DNA of 64,000 nucleotides from Ottowia sp. oral taxon 894 (GCF_001262075.1 NZ_CP012073.1:1971001-2035000), one strand, 5' to 3'. Shown: positions 35,096 to 44,533, numbered from the stretch's first letter. Notes: generated by a model not told the origin, from the sequence alone. Numbers and translations: made by a program.

Positions 35096-36904
35096 ATGCC
35101 TCATCCGCTGCATTACGACATTCGCCCTGCCAGCCTGAATGCGCACCGCTGGGCCGTCACCCTCACCATCGCCCGCCCGCAGGCGCTCCAGCGCGTGGCG
35201 CTGCCGGTGTGGATACCGGGCAGCTACCTCGTGCGCGAGTTCGCCCGCCACGTGAGCGGCCTGACGGCGCGGCAGGGCAGGGCGGTTTGCCCGGCGCAGG
35301 CCGTGGACAAATGCACCTGGCAAGTGCAGGCCGCGCCCGGCAAGCCGCTGGTCATCCGCTACGAGGTTTATGCCTTTGATGATTCCGTGCGCGCCGCCTG
35401 GCTGGACGCCGCGCGCGGCTTTTTCAACGCCACCGCGCTGCTGCTGCGCGTGCCCGAGCTGGCTGATGGCCCGCACGCCATCACCCTGCACCGGCCCGCA
35501 GACCCCACAGCCGCACACTGGCGCGTGGCCACGGCCCTGACGGCGCAAAGCGTGGACGCAGACGGCTTCGGCAGCTACCTGGCCGCCAGCTACGACGAAC
35601 TGGCCGACAGCCCCGTGGAAATGGGCGCGTTCTGGCAGGGCGAATTCAGCGTGCGCGGCGTGCCGCACCGCTTTGTGGTGGCTGGCGCGCCCCCGTCATT
35701 TGACGGCCAGCGCCTGCTGCGCGACACGCAAAAAATCTGCGAGGCCGCCGCCCGCCTGTGGCACGGCGCGCGCGGCAAGCCGCCGCAGCCGCACTACCTT
35801 TTCATGCTCAACGCCACGCCCGGCGGCTACGGCGGGCTGGAGCACCGCTGCTGCACGGCGCTCATCTGCGCCCGGCGCGACCTGCCGCGCCTGGGGCAAA
35901 GCGACGCCAGCGAGGGCTACGCCACCCTGCTGGGCCTCATCAGCCACGAATACTTTCACACCTGGAACGTCAAACGCCTGCGCCCTGCCGAATTCGCCCG
36001 CTACGACTACGGGCAGGAAAACTACACGCGCCTGCTGTGGTTCTTTGAAGGCTTCACCAGCTACTACGACGACTTGCTGCTGTTGCGCGCAGGCCTGATT
36101 GACCGCGCCGCCTACCTGAAACTGCTGGCCAAGTCGCTCAACCAGGTCTGGCAAACGCCCGGCCGCCACGTGCAGCCCGTGGCCGAAGCCAGCTTTGACG
36201 CCTGGGTGAAGTACTACCGCCCCGAAGCCCACACCCCCAACGCCACCGTCAGCTACTACGCCAAAGGCGCGCTCGTGGCCCTGTGCCTTGACCTGAGCCT
36301 GCGCCGCGAAAAACAGCCCGCCACGCTCGATGACGCCATGCGCCTGCTCTGGCGGCGCTGCAAAGCCGGCCCCATGACCGAAAGCGACGTTGCCGCCGCC
36401 TTGCAAGAGCTGACAGGCCGCAGCTTTGCCGCCGAACTGGCTGCCTGGGTGCACGGCACGCAAGAGCTGCCCGTGGCCGAGTTGCTGGCCGCCCACGGCA
36501 TCACCGCCACGCGCCAGCCGCCCACGCCCGCACAAACGCTGGGCCTGCGCGCCAGCGAAAAAAACGGCCTCGTCACCCTCACCCACGTGCTGGACGGCGG
36601 CGCGGCGCAAGCCGCCGGCATGGCCCCCGGCGACGAGTGGCTGGGCGTGGAAACAGGCGATGAGCAAACAAGCGATGAAGAAACCGGCGCAAGCGCCCAT
36701 GCGGGCTGGCGTCTGGCCGCGCTGGACGATTTGCCCCTCTACCTGCGCCCCGGCCGCCGCGCGCTCGCCCTCATCTCCCGCCAGGGCCGCCTGCTGCGCC
36801 TGCCCCTGGCCCTGCCGGAAAAAGCCGAAGGCACATGGAAGCTGGAAGCGGCTGCCAGCGTGGGCGGCGAAGGCAGGGCAAGCCAAGGCTGGCCTTGGCA
36901 TTGA
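35096..36904 (+). CDS. M61 family metallopeptidase with PDZ domain
   Basis: 602 residues. The gluzincin motif HEYFHTWNVKRLRP has zinc ligands His284 and His288 with Glu285 catalytic, and the third ligand lies in WFFEGFTSYYDD downstream. An N-terminal Peptidase_M61_N region (PVWIPGSYLVREFARHV) and a C-terminal PDZ-like segment near 500-545 complete the family layout. M61 enzymes are glycyl aminopeptidases; no signal peptide is visible, so it is probably cytoplasmic. The start abuts repeat A11, so its promoter probably lies in or beyond that repeat. Confidence 0.92.
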   Translation: MPHPLHYDIRPASLNAHRWAVTLTIARPQALQRVALPVWIPGSYLVREFARHVSGLTARQGRAVCPAQAVDKCTWQVQAAPGKPLVIRYEVYAFDDSVRAAWLDAARGFFNATALLLRVPELADGPHAITLHRPADPTAAHWRVATALTAQSVDADGFGSYLAASYDELADSPVEMGAFWQGEFSVRGVPHRFVVAGAPPSFDGQRLLRDTQKICEAAARLWHGARGKPPQPHYLFMLNATPGGYGGLEHRCCTALICARRDLPRLGQSDASEGYATLLGLISHEYFHTWNVKRLRPAEFARYDYGQENYTRLLWFFEGFTSYYDDLLLLRAGLIDRAAYLKLLAKSLNQVWQTPGRHVQPVAEASFDAWVKYYRPEAHTPNATVSYYAKGALVALCLDLSLRREKQPATLDDAMRLLWRRCKAGPMTESDVAAALQELTGRSFAAELAAWVHGTQELPVAELLAAHGITATRQPPTPAQTLGLRASEKNGLVTLTHVLDGGAAQAAGMAPGDEWLGVETGDEQTSDEETGASAHAGWRLAALDDLPLYLRPGRRALALISRQGRLLRLPLALPEKAEGTWKLEAAASVGGEGRASQGWPWH

Positions 36905-37190
36905 GCGCCCGTTCACGGCCCGCTGCGGGCGCTTGGGGGCGGCCTTGGCGCTGCAATCCTCGCCGGGCTGCAAGCACGGGGAACGTGTTTGCGATCTTCC
37001 AATCCAGGCTTCGTCTCTGCGGATAGGTTGCAAGAACAGGTTCCGCAAAGCGCTCAGGCGTTGCCGCCACGGCACTCAAGCCCTGGAAGAGCTGCGGGCG
37101 GCTGCCGGGCGGCCGGCTTGCAGCTCATTCATCTCGCGCTCTTGGCTGTGCAGGAGATCGTGCGCAGGCATCCAAAGCGCGGTGAGCCGC

Positions 37191-38999
37191 TTACTTGCCC
37201 CACGAGTCGCGCAGGCCCGTGATGCGGTTGAACACCAGATTGCGGCCGCTGACGGTGTGCTCGCGCCGGTCGGCCACGAAAAAGCCGTGGCGTTCGAATT
37301 GGTAGCGGTCTTCGGCCTGGGCTTTGGCGAGGGTGGGTTCCACCCAGGCGCGCGCAACGCGCAGGCTTTGCGGGTTGAGCGCGGTCAGAAAGTCGCGGCC
37401 GCCTGCGTCGGGCTGCTCTTCGGTAAAGAGGCGGTCGTACAGGCGCACTTGAGCGGGCAGGGCGTCGGCGGTGTTCACCCAGGTGATGACGCCTTTGACT
37501 TTGACGCTGTCGGCGCCGGGGGTGCCGGATTGGGTGCCGGGCAGCAGGCGCGCGCGCACGCGGGTGATTTGGCCCGTGGCGTCTTTTTCCGCGCCCGTGC
37601 ATTCAATGACGTAGCCGTATTTCAGGCGCACCTTGTTCCCCGGAAAGAGGCGGAAAAAGCCCTTGGGCGGGGTTTCCTCAAAGTCGCTGCGCTCGATCCA
37701 TATTTCTTTGCCCAGCGTAAAGCTGCGCTGGCCCAGCGCGGGCAGATGGGGGTGCACGGGGGCCTGGCAGGCTTGCTGATGCGCGGCGCTGCCAAAGACT
37801 TCTTCCCAGTTTTCAATGACCAGGCGCAGCGGCTCCAGCACGGCCATCGCGCGCGGGGCGACGGGGTCGAGCGTTTCGCGCAAGGCGGCGTCCAGCGCGG
37901 CGTAGTCGGTCCAGCCGCCGGATTTGGTGACGCCGCTGCGCTCGGCAAAGAGCTTGAGGCTTTCGGGCGTGTAGCCCCGGCGGCGCAGGCCGGCCAGGGT
38001 GGGCATGCGCGGGTCGTCCCAGCCGCTCACGTGGCCTTCTTCCACAAGCTGGCGCAGCTTGCGCTTGCTGGTGATGACGTGGCTGACGTTCAGCCGCGCA
38101 AATTCGTATTGGCGCGGCGGCGGGGCCTTCAGCAGGCCGCCTTCGGTCAGGCGCGCCAGCAGCCAGTCGTAAAAAGGGCGCTGGTCTTCAAATTCGAGCG
38201 TGCAGATGCTGTGGGTGATTTGCTCCAGCGCGTCTTCAATCGGGTGCGCGAAGGTGTACATGGGGTAGATGCACCATTTGTCGCCCGTGTTGTGGTGCGC
38301 GGCGTGGCGGATGCGGTAGATGGCCGGGTCGCGCATGTTGATGTTGGGCGAGGCCATGTCGATCTTGGCGCGCAGCACCATGCTGCCGTCGGGGTGTTGG
38401 CCTGCCCTCATTTCGGCAAAGCGCGCCAGGTTTTGCGCCGGGCTGCGCTCGCGCCAGGGGCTGTTTTTGCCGGGGGTGTTGAAGTCGCCCCGGTTGATGC
38501 GCATTTCGTCAGGCGTTTGCTCGTCCACGTAGGCCAGGCCCGCTTCGATCAGATAGACGGCGGCGCGGTGCATGAAGTCGAAATAGTCGCTGGCAAAGTA
38601 TTCGTGCGGCTGGCGGATGCCGGGGCGCGCCGGGTCGTCGGCCAGGTGATGGTCGTAGCCCAGCCAGCGAATGGCTTCGCGGATGCTGTCCACGTATTCC
38701 TGGTCTTCCTTTTCGGGGTTGGTGTCGTCAAAGCGCAGGTGGCACACGCCGCCGTATTCCCGCGCCAGGCTGAAATTGAGCCAAATGCTTTTGGCGTGCC
38801 CGATGTGCAAATAGCCATTGGGTTCAGGCGGAAAGCGGGTGCGGATGCGGGCCGGATCGGGCGCGCCGGCGGCGTGGTGCGCGCCGTCTCCGGGGCTGCC
38901 GCCCCAGTGGCGGCTTTGATACGTGCCCTGCGCCAAGTCGTTTTCGATGACGTGGCGCAAGAAATTGCCGGGAACAGGTGTTTCTTTGGTGGAAGACAT
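37191..38999 (-). CDS. glnS: Glutaminyl-tRNA synthetase
   Basis: 602 residues. Class I motifs are PNGYLHIGHAKSI (HIGH, about 61-73) and VITSKRKLRQL (KMSKS-type), with the GlnRS anticodon-binding beta-barrels at the C-terminus (RSFTLGKEIWIERSDF). It charges tRNA-Gln. The start at 38999 (MSSTKETPVPGNFLRHVI) fits the family; an open extension upstream to 39098 is not credible. Confidence 0.97.
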   Translation of the reverse strand: MSSTKETPVPGNFLRHVIENDLAQGTYQSRHWGGSPGDGAHHAAGAPDPARIRTRFPPEPNGYLHIGHAKSIWLNFSLAREYGGVCHLRFDDTNPEKEDQEYVDSIREAIRWLGYDHHLADDPARPGIRQPHEYFASDYFDFMHRAAVYLIEAGLAYVDEQTPDEMRINRGDFNTPGKNSPWRERSPAQNLARFAEMRAGQHPDGSMVLRAKIDMASPNINMRDPAIYRIRHAAHHNTGDKWCIYPMYTFAHPIEDALEQITHSICTLEFEDQRPFYDWLLARLTEGGLLKAPPPRQYEFARLNVSHVITSKRKLRQLVEEGHVSGWDDPRMPTLAGLRRRGYTPESLKLFAERSGVTKSGGWTDYAALDAALRETLDPVAPRAMAVLEPLRLVIENWEEVFGSAAHQQACQAPVHPHLPALGQRSFTLGKEIWIERSDFEETPPKGFFRLFPGNKVRLKYGYVIECTGAEKDATGQITRVRARLLPGTQSGTPGADSVKVKGVITWVNTADALPAQVRLYDRLFTEEQPDAGGRDFLTALNPQSLRVARAWVEPTLAKAQAEDRYQFERHGFFVADRREHTVSGRNLVFNRITGLRDSWGK

Positions 39000-39133
39000 G
39001 GCCGCTGATTCTAGGAAAACTCCCCCTGCGCTCCCCCTGCGGCCAGAGGGCCGCGCGCCTGCCCAAAGCCTGGCCGCGCAGGAAGCGGCGGGCCGCAACG
39101 GGCAGGGCGCGGGTCAGGGGCGCAGCGCGGCTT

Positions 39134-39220
39134 TATTTCGCTCCTGTATCCATAGCATGAGGTCTTAGTGGAATCTGCGCTGAGGGGTGTTTTCTGCCCC
39201 TCATATTTGCTCCTGTTTCT
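39134..39220 (-). repeat. Type A intergenic repeat (A12)
   Basis: TATTTCGCTCCTGTATCCAT, AGCATGAGGTCTTAGTGGAA, TTTTCTGCCCCTC, ending ATATTTGCTCCTGTTTC. Confidence 0.85.
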
Positions 39221-39244
39221 ATGGCGTCTTTCAGCGTGCTGCGG

Positions 39245-39901
39245 TCAGCTCTTGCCGCCCAGCAGGCGGCTGCCGAGCTTGAGCAGATCGCCTGCGTCCA
39301 GCTTGCCGTCGCCGTTTTGGTCCAGCGCGCTGGACAGCAGGCCGCCTGCCAGGCCGCCGCCTTGGGGCTGGCTCTGGCCGCCCTGGCCGAGCAGGCCGCC
39401 CAGCAAGTTGCCAAGGCCGCCTGCGTCCAGCTTGGCGCTGCCAACCTGTTTTGCCAGAAAGCCCATGACGATGGGGGCGAGCATTTGCAGCAGCTGCCCG
39501 GCCTGCCCGCTGGAGAGGCCGCTGGCCTGGCCGATCTGGTTTTGCGCCTGCGCCTGCTGGCTGCCGAAGATGTGGCCGAGGATGCCGCTGGCGTCCAGCT
39601 GCTTGCTGGCGGCGGGCTGGCCGCCGCCGAGCACGCTGCCCAGCACGCCGCCGAGCAGGCCGCCCAGGTCTGCGCCGCCGCCAGCGTGGTCGCGCTGCAA
39701 GGCGCCCAGAAGGGCTTGCGCGCCGCCTGCCGTTTGCGCGTTGCCCGCCAGGGCGCCCAGCATCATGGGCAGGGCGGCGCTGACGGCGCTGCCTGCCTGC
39801 GCGGGAGAGACGTCAAGCTGCTGCGCCATCTGCTCCAGGGGCTGGCCTTGCAGCTGGTTCAATAACTGGGCCGCCAGGCCGCCGCTCGAGGGATTGGACA
39901 T
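39245..39901 (-). CDS. DUF937 (YidB-like) protein with calcium-binding-type loop
   Basis: 218 residues, rich in Gly, Gln, Leu and Ala. DUF937 features include QLLNQLQGQPLEQMAQQLDVSP and repeated Gly-Leu-Leu-Gly stretches. The C-terminus has DQNGDGKLDAGD at about 195-206, an EF-hand/dockerin-like calcium loop seen in some members. Family function is unknown; it is probably cytoplasmic as no signal peptide is seen. Composition is highly repetitive, so homology searches may be noisy. Confidence 0.85.
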   Translation of the reverse strand: MSNPSSGGLAAQLLNQLQGQPLEQMAQQLDVSPAQAGSAVSAALPMMLGALAGNAQTAGGAQALLGALQRDHAGGGADLGGLLGGVLGSVLGGGQPAASKQLDASGILGHIFGSQQAQAQNQIGQASGLSSGQAGQLLQMLAPIVMGFLAKQVGSAKLDAGGLGNLLGGLLGQGGQSQPQGGGLAGGLLSSALDQNGDGKLDAGDLLKLGSRLLGGKS

Positions 39902-39973
39902 GTCTGAAAACCTCCGTGAAGTGAAAAGAAAAGCGCGATGATAGGAAGCGGCCAGGAAGCAGCGCCGATTGCG

Positions 39974-40315
39974 CTACGCGCCTTTTTCGCCCGATTTGCC
40001 GCTGGATTCGCTGTTGTCGCCGTAGTGGCGGATTTCGATCAGCGGGCCGAGGTCGATGCGGTAGCACGGCTTGCCTTCGTGTTCCTGAAGCTGCGCGCTG
40101 ATGCCGCCAAAGGCGAAAACGGCCAGGGGCGCGTCGGCGCGGTAGCCGTTTCTGATGTGGACGGCGCTGAAAGAGCGGGGCTGCCCGTCGGGCTGGAGCA
40201 GGCGTTTTTGCCAATAGGGCTTGGCTTCGCGGTATTTGGCCTTGATCTGTCCGGCGGCGAGTTTGGCAAAGCCTTTGCCGCATATGCGCAGCAGCAAAAC
40301 GGGGTCTTGGCTCAT
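39974..40315 (-). CDS. ASCH-like small protein
   Basis: 113 residues. The N-terminal LLLRICGKGFAKLAAGQIKAKYREAKPYW and the later FSAVHIRNGYRADAPLAVFAFGGI resemble ASCH-type domains, which are linked to RNA or modified-nucleotide binding. The resemblance is from memory of the family pattern and is not certain. No signal peptide; the C-terminus is Ser/Gly/Lys-rich. Leftward and upstream of the DUF937 gene by 73 bp; they may share a transcript. Confidence 0.6.
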   Translation of the reverse strand: MSQDPVLLLRICGKGFAKLAAGQIKAKYREAKPYWQKRLLQPDGQPRSFSAVHIRNGYRADAPLAVFAFGGISAQLQEHEGKPCYRIDLGPLIEIRHYGDNSESSGKSGEKGA

Positions 40316-40468
40316 GGCGTTTTCAGTCGGTTTTCAAGCATCTCGCGCGCTGGGTGGCGTGAAAAGGCCTGATGATAATCTCGCCGCATTCAGCCTGCGC
40401 TATTTCCGGCCGCGCTATCATTGGCGCGATTTCAATTGGATTTCAATTGAATAACGTGAAAGAGGCAA

Positions 40469-41428
40469 ATGATGGGAAATATCAAGCTCCGCAAGGCGGC
40501 GATTATTGGCACGGGCCACGTTGGCTCGCATGTGGCTTTTTCGCTGGCAACCCAGGGCGAGGTTGATGAATTATGGATGGTGGATATTGACAAGCAAAAG
40601 GCAATTGCGCAGGCCACGGATGTGAACGACGCGGTGAGCTATTTGCCGCACGAAGTGACGTCCAGGGCCTGCGAGCCGGAAGATATTGGCGGCTGCGATA
40701 TTCTAGTGATTTCCGCCGGGCCTTTGCCCAGGCCCGATCAAGACAGGCTGGACACGCTGGGCGATACGGTGGCCGTGCTCAAGGAGTTTCTGCCGCGCGT
40801 GAAGGCCTCGGGATTTGGCGGCTTCATCATCAGCATTTCCAATCCGGCGGACGTGGTGGCCGCTTATGTGCAGCGGTATCTGGATTACCCGGCGCGCAAA
40901 ATCATTTCTTCCGGCACGGCGCTGGATTCGGCGCGCTTGCAGCGGCTGGTGGCGGGCCTTTGCCGGGTGAGCCGCCGCTCGCTGACCTGCTATGCCCTGG
41001 GCGAGCATGGCGGCAGCGCAATGGTGCCGTGGTCCCACGTGAGGGTGCAGGGCATCGCGCTGGATCAGCTGCAAAAGGATTTGCCGCAGCGTTTTCCCGC
41101 TTTTGACCGGGAAAAGGTGACGCAAGACATGAAACACGGCGGCTATCTGGTTCTGGAAGGCAAGGGTTCCACCGAATTCGGCATTGCCTCGGCCGTGACG
41201 GAAATTGTGCGCGCCATATTCCATGACGAAAAAAAGGCGCTGCCGGTTTCATGCCTGCTGCAAGGCGAATATGGGCAGCGGCAGGTATTTGCCTCGGTTC
41301 CGGCGCTGCTGGGAAAGGATGGCGTGGAAGAAATTCTCGAACTCCGCATGACGCCGGCGGAGCAGGCGCAGTTTCAGGCTTCCTGCGACCGCATCAGGGA
41401 ATATATGGCGCTGTCGCAGAAAATGTGA
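40469..41428 (+). CDS. L-lactate/L-2-hydroxyacid dehydrogenase, LDH/MDH family
   Basis: 319 residues. The Rossmann motif GTGHVGSHVAF is at residues 14-24 and the coenzyme aspartate lies in WMVDIDKQKA. DRLDTLGD carries the substrate Arg region, SNPADVVAA the family NxxxP loop, and GEHGGSAMVPWS the catalytic His195 equivalent. The usual Gln (LDH) or Arg (MDH) specificity residue is in an atypical PLPRPDQDR loop, so the substrate (lactate, or a bulkier 2-hydroxyacid) is uncertain. AGAGG precedes tandem ATGs at 40469 and 40472. Slightly lower GC than its neighbours. Confidence 0.88.
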   Translation: MMGNIKLRKAAIIGTGHVGSHVAFSLATQGEVDELWMVDIDKQKAIAQATDVNDAVSYLPHEVTSRACEPEDIGGCDILVISAGPLPRPDQDRLDTLGDTVAVLKEFLPRVKASGFGGFIISISNPADVVAAYVQRYLDYPARKIISSGTALDSARLQRLVAGLCRVSRRSLTCYALGEHGGSAMVPWSHVRVQGIALDQLQKDLPQRFPAFDREKVTQDMKHGGYLVLEGKGSTEFGIASAVTEIVRAIFHDEKKALPVSCLLQGEYGQRQVFASVPALLGKDGVEEILELRMTPAEQAQFQASCDRIREYMALSQKM

Positions 41429-41443
41429 CGCGGTTGGAAAATG

Positions 41444-41472
41444 AAAAAAAGGGGCCGAGCGGCCCCTTTTTT
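41444..41472. terminator. Bidirectional intrinsic terminator
   Basis: GGGGCC-GAGC-GGCCCC, flanked by A7 on the left and T6 on the right, between the convergent dehydrogenase and uppP genes. Confidence 0.93.
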
Positions 41473-41483
41473 CTGCAATTGAA

Positions 41484-42311
41484 TCAATGGCTCCATTGAA
41501 CCCAATCCATCTGCCAGGTCAGCAAAATCAGCAGGCCGAAAATAATGCGGTACCAGGCGAAAAGCACGAAACTGTGGCTGGCGATGTAGCGCAGCAGCCA
41601 GCGCACGCAGGCCAGGGCGCTGCCAAATGACAGCGCCAGCCCCACGGCAAAAAGCGGCGCATCGGCCCAGGCCAGCAAGGCGCGGTCAGACCAGAGCGAA
41701 TACACGCCCGCGCCAATCAGGGTGGGAATGGCCAGAAAAAAAGAAAACTCCGTGGCCGCTGGGCGCGACAGGCCCAGCAGCATGCCGCCGATGATGGTGG
41801 CGCCAGAGCGGCTGACGCCCGGAATCATGGCCACGCACTGCGCCAGGCCCACCTTGAGCGCGTCCAGGCCGCTCATTTCGTCCACGCTTTGAACGCGCGC
41901 GGGGCGCTGGCGGCCTTCGGCCCAGAAGATGACGATGCCGCCCGCCACCAGCGCCAGCGCCACCACTGGCGCATTGAACAGGTGCGCCTTGATGGCCTTG
42001 CCCGCCAGCAGGCCCAGCAGGGCGGCAGGCGCAAAACCAATCAGCACATGGGCCGCAAAGCGCTGCGCCTGCCGCTGCGTGGGCAGCGCCAGCAAGGTGG
42101 CGCGGATTTTTTGCCAGTACACCAGCACCACGGCGCAGATGGCGCCGATTTGAATGGCCATTTCAAAAACGCTGGCCTTGGCTTCATCAAAACCCAGCAG
42201 GCTGCCTGCCAGGATGAGATGGCCCGTGGAGGAGATGGGCAGAAATTCCGTCAGCCCTTCCACCACGCCCATCACGGCGGCCTTCAGCAGCAGGGCGGCA
42301 TCCATTGCCAT
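41484..42311 (-). CDS. uppP: Undecaprenyl-diphosphate phosphatase (bacitracin resistance)
   Basis: 275 residues with about eight membrane helices. The two active-site segments [14 protein letters not shown] and [13 protein letters not shown] are intact. It dephosphorylates undecaprenyl pyrophosphate to recycle the lipid carrier for peptidoglycan. ATG 42311 is chosen because AAGGA lies 9 bp upstream on the minus strand. A type B repeat lies just upstream in the same relation as before phaR. Confidence 0.95.
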   Translation of the reverse strand: MAMDAALLLKAAVMGVVEGLTEFLPISSTGHLILAGSLLGFDEAKASVFEMAIQIGAICAVVLVYWQKIRATLLALPTQRQAQRFAAHVLIGFAPAALLGLLAGKAIKAHLFNAPVVALALVAGGIVIFWAEGRQRPARVQSVDEMSGLDALKVGLAQCVAMIPGVSRSGATIIGGMLLGLSRPAATEFSFFLAIPTLIGAGVYSLWSDRALLAWADAPLFAVGLALSFGSALACVRWLLRYIASHSFVLFAWYRIIFGLLILLTWQMDWVQWSH

Positions 42312-42330
42312 TGCGAGAGTTCCTTTTACT

Positions 42331-42389
42331 ATTGTTTTGATAGCTGCCTGCGCCCATTTCACTAGGACTTCAGGCCGATTTGGCTTGCA
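42331..42389 (-). repeat. Type B intergenic repeat (B4)
   Basis: Minus strand reads AAGCCAAATCGGCCTGAAGT, CCTAGTGAAATGGGCGCAGG, CAGCTATCAAAAC. It lies 20 bp upstream of the uppP start and links types A and B, since its core CCTAGTG is the type A form. Confidence 0.8.
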
Positions 42390-42404
42390 AACCAGAGGGT
42401 GAGG

Positions 42405-43061
42405 CTACTGCCGCCAGGCGGGCAGGCGCCAGTCGCGCCAGACGGACAGAAGGCGCAGCCCCGCGATGGCCGCCACGCCCACGCTGATGCACAGCCAGAC
42501 GGGCAGCGCCAGCCGCAGCGCCCAGTAAAGCCAGCCGCCCGCGAAAGCCCAGAGCGCGTAAGGGCGGTGATCGGCCAGGGCGCGCGGCACTTCGTTGCAA
42601 AGCACATCGCGCAGCACGCCGCCAAACACGCTGGTGATCACGCCCATCATCACCGCCACCAGCGCGGGCTGGCCCAGCGCCAGCGCGCGCTCTTCGCCAA
42701 TCACGGTGAACAGGCCCAGGCCAATGGCATCAGGCCAGACAATGGCGCGCTCGGTCGGCTGCAAATGATGCTGGCGCATGAACAGCATGGCGGCGGCGCA
42801 CACCACGATGACCAGCCACAGAAAAAAGGTGTCCTGCACCCAGAAAAAAGGGCGGTGATCCAGCAGCAGATCGCGCAGCGTGCCGCCGCCAAAGGCGGCC
42901 GCGAAGGCCACCACCACCACGCCCACCATGTCCAGCCGCTTGCGCGCCGCCTCCAGCACGCCCGAAAGGGCGAAAGCCAGCGTGGCCATCAGCTCCAGCA
43001 TCAAATGCAGGCGGCCTGCCCACAGGGGCGAGAGGGGCTGCAAAGCATCAAGATCAGTCAT
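42405..43061 (-). CDS. TRIC-type (UPF0126) membrane channel protein
   Basis: 218 residues with seven predicted helices in two homologous three-helix repeats. GGGTLRDLLL and the second-repeat GGVLRDVLCNEVP are the duplicated signature of the trimeric intracellular cation (TRIC) family, formerly UPF0126/YadS. Members form homotrimeric K+-permeable channels. ATG 43061 gives MTDLDALQPL. Leftward, upstream of uppP by about 94 bp. Confidence 0.9.
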   Translation of the reverse strand: MTDLDALQPLSPLWAGRLHLMLELMATLAFALSGVLEAARKRLDMVGVVVVAFAAAFGGGTLRDLLLDHRPFFWVQDTFFLWLVIVVCAAAMLFMRQHHLQPTERAIVWPDAIGLGLFTVIGEERALALGQPALVAVMMGVITSVFGGVLRDVLCNEVPRALADHRPYALWAFAGGWLYWALRLALPVWLCISVGVAAIAGLRLLSVWRDWRLPAWRQ

Positions 43062-43136
43062 GAAAGCTGGACGCGGCAGGGGCGCGCCCGACTCCTGAAA
43101 TGAACGGCAAAAGGCGCGATTGTGCCGGGCGCACAC

Positions 43137-43175
43137 ACAAAAAGGCCGTGAAGCCCGCAGCTTCACGGCCTCTTT
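43137..43175 (-). terminator. Intrinsic terminator
   Basis: GGCCGTGAAGC (43144-43154) pairs with GCTTCACGGCC (43160-43170), with A/T runs on both sides. It is 3' of the Pro-rich protein gene at 43208-43576. Confidence 0.9.
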
Positions 43176-43207
43176 GCGCGGCCCGCCAAGAGCAGGCGGG
43201 GGAGTTT

Positions 43208-43576
43208 TTAGTTCGACTTGCCTGATTTGGCTTCCGCCCGCGTGGGCTGCCAATAGTGGTAGCGCCCGCCGCCATAGGGCTGGCCGTAGTACGGGCCGCC
43301 GTAAGGAGGCTCATACACCACGACGGGCGGCGGCGCAGGCTGCACGTACACCGTGGGCCGCGGCGGCGGCACGTAAACGGGTGGCGGCGGCACATACACG
43401 GGCGGCGGCGCAACGTAAACAGGCGGCGCGTACACGCGGGGCGCATTGCCCACGCCGACCGCCAGGCCGGGCGAGCCAACGTCCACTGACCAGTACACAT
43501 CGTTGCCGCGCGCATGCGCCGCGCCCAGCGTCGCCAGGCCCAGAGGCAAAGCCCAAAGCAGCTTCAGCATTCTCAT
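43208..43576 (-). CDS. Secreted Pro/Tyr-rich repeat protein
   Basis: 122 residues with a signal peptide (KLLWALPLGLATLGAAHA-RG). After a short conserved VYWSVDVGSPGLAVGVGNAPRVY segment comes a run of VYVPPPP/VYVAPPP repeats and a GGPYYGQPYGGG stretch. Such proteins are common in Comamonadaceae and probably reside in the periplasm or outer envelope. The repeats lend themselves to length change by slippage. Confidence 0.8.
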   Translation of the reverse strand: MRMLKLLWALPLGLATLGAAHARGNDVYWSVDVGSPGLAVGVGNAPRVYAPPVYVAPPPVYVPPPPVYVPPPRPTVYVQPAPPPVVVYEPPYGGPYYGQPYGGGRYHYWQPTRAEAKSGKSN

Positions 43577-43769
43577 TTCGCATCTCCTTTCGCGTAGAGA
43601 ACATCAGAAAAATCATGCGGCGCAGGCCGCAAATGCATGCAGCAATTGAACGCGAGAACGCCTGAAGCGGTGCACAGGCCAGGCGCAACAGCAGTTTCAA
43701 AACGTATGGGCCTCGCATTGAACCTGCTCCCGCAGCGGGGCGCAGGCTGGCGTGAAAGCCGGCAGGCCC

Positions 43770-43772
43770 TTA
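43770..43772. other. Left target-site duplication TTA
   Basis: TTA precedes the first IS end base (G43773), matching TTA at 45420-45422 on the other side. TNA duplications fit IS5-type insertion. Confidence 0.7.
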
Positions 43773-43846
43773 GAACGTGTTCATAGTCTTCGTAGCAGGA
43801 CTCCCAAGAAAGCCAAAGCTACCATTTGCAGACTGGTACTCAACTT
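43773..43846 (-). mobile_element. Truncated IS5-type element, left 74-bp remnant
   Basis: 74 bp that match, in inverse orientation and with one mismatch, the last 74 bp of the IS copy at 45346-45419. On the minus strand it encodes the transposase C-terminus KLSTSLQMVALAFLGVLLRRL (21 residues, in part). The rest of this copy is missing. Confidence 0.85.
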
Positions 43847-43987
43847 CGCAAATGGAAGAAAGATGTATTGCGCGAAGCATAGAGCGGATTCTTTTGACAC
43901 ATCCCTATCATCGATACCCTTTATACTTTTCGTACAGGAATATTCCTTATCTTTAAGGGCGTATCTATTTATCACGAAGGAACACAA

Positions 43988-44533
43988 ATGCGCTACGTAC
44001 TTTTACTTCGAGGCATCAATGTCGGCAAGACCAATAAAGTTGCCATGGCAGATTTAAAAACAAATCTAGCCGAAATGGGTTTTGAAAATCCTGTTTCCTA
44101 TATCAATAGTGGCAATCTTTTATTTGATAGCAAAGCTCCAGAAAAGAAAATCAAAGCATTGCTGACGACCCATTTCAACGATACCTATGATTTTCCCCTG
44201 CCTTTTGCGCTAATCCGCTCGGATATATTGCAAAAAGAAGCGAATAAACTGCCAGTCTGGTGGCAAGACGAAACTGCCTATCGACGTGACGCTCTCTTTT
44301 ACCTGCCGGAAGCGGACAGAGAACAAATCAAAGCAGAAACACTCGCCTGGATAGATGAAAAAGAGCATTTACATTTTGGCGAGACCGCCTTCTTTTATAG
44401 CAATCATAACCAGGCCGACTACCTTCTCTCCAACTACCATAAAAAGCTGATAGGGTCTTCCTTCTATAAAAGTCTGACTATCCGCAATGGCAAAACCTTT
44501 CAGAAGATTATCGAACTGGCGAATAAAGCATAA
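43988..44533 (+). CDS. DUF1697 family protein
   Basis: 181 residues. MRYVLLLRGINVGKTNKVAM and YINSGNLLFDS are the family hallmarks (the GINVG and SGNL motifs). DUF1697 proteins are small cytoplasmic alpha/beta proteins of unknown role, common in Firmicutes and scattered elsewhere by transfer. The gene is low in GC and sits inside the IS-bounded island, so it is foreign here. ATG 43988 follows AAGGAAC. Confidence 0.9.
   Translation: MRYVLLLRGINVGKTNKVAMADLKTNLAEMGFENPVSYINSGNLLFDSKAPEKKIKALLTTHFNDTYDFPLPFALIRSDILQKEANKLPVWWQDETAYRRDALFYLPEADREQIKAETLAWIDEKEHLHFGETAFFYSNHNQADYLLSNYHKKLIGSSFYKSLTIRNGKTFQKIIELANKA

Noticed and set aside
36426-39008. 860-codon plus open frame spanning the M61 gene end and the whole of glnS in antisense
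   Set aside because: Its amino-acid pattern mirrors the wobble positions of glnS, which has all catalytic motifs on the other strand.
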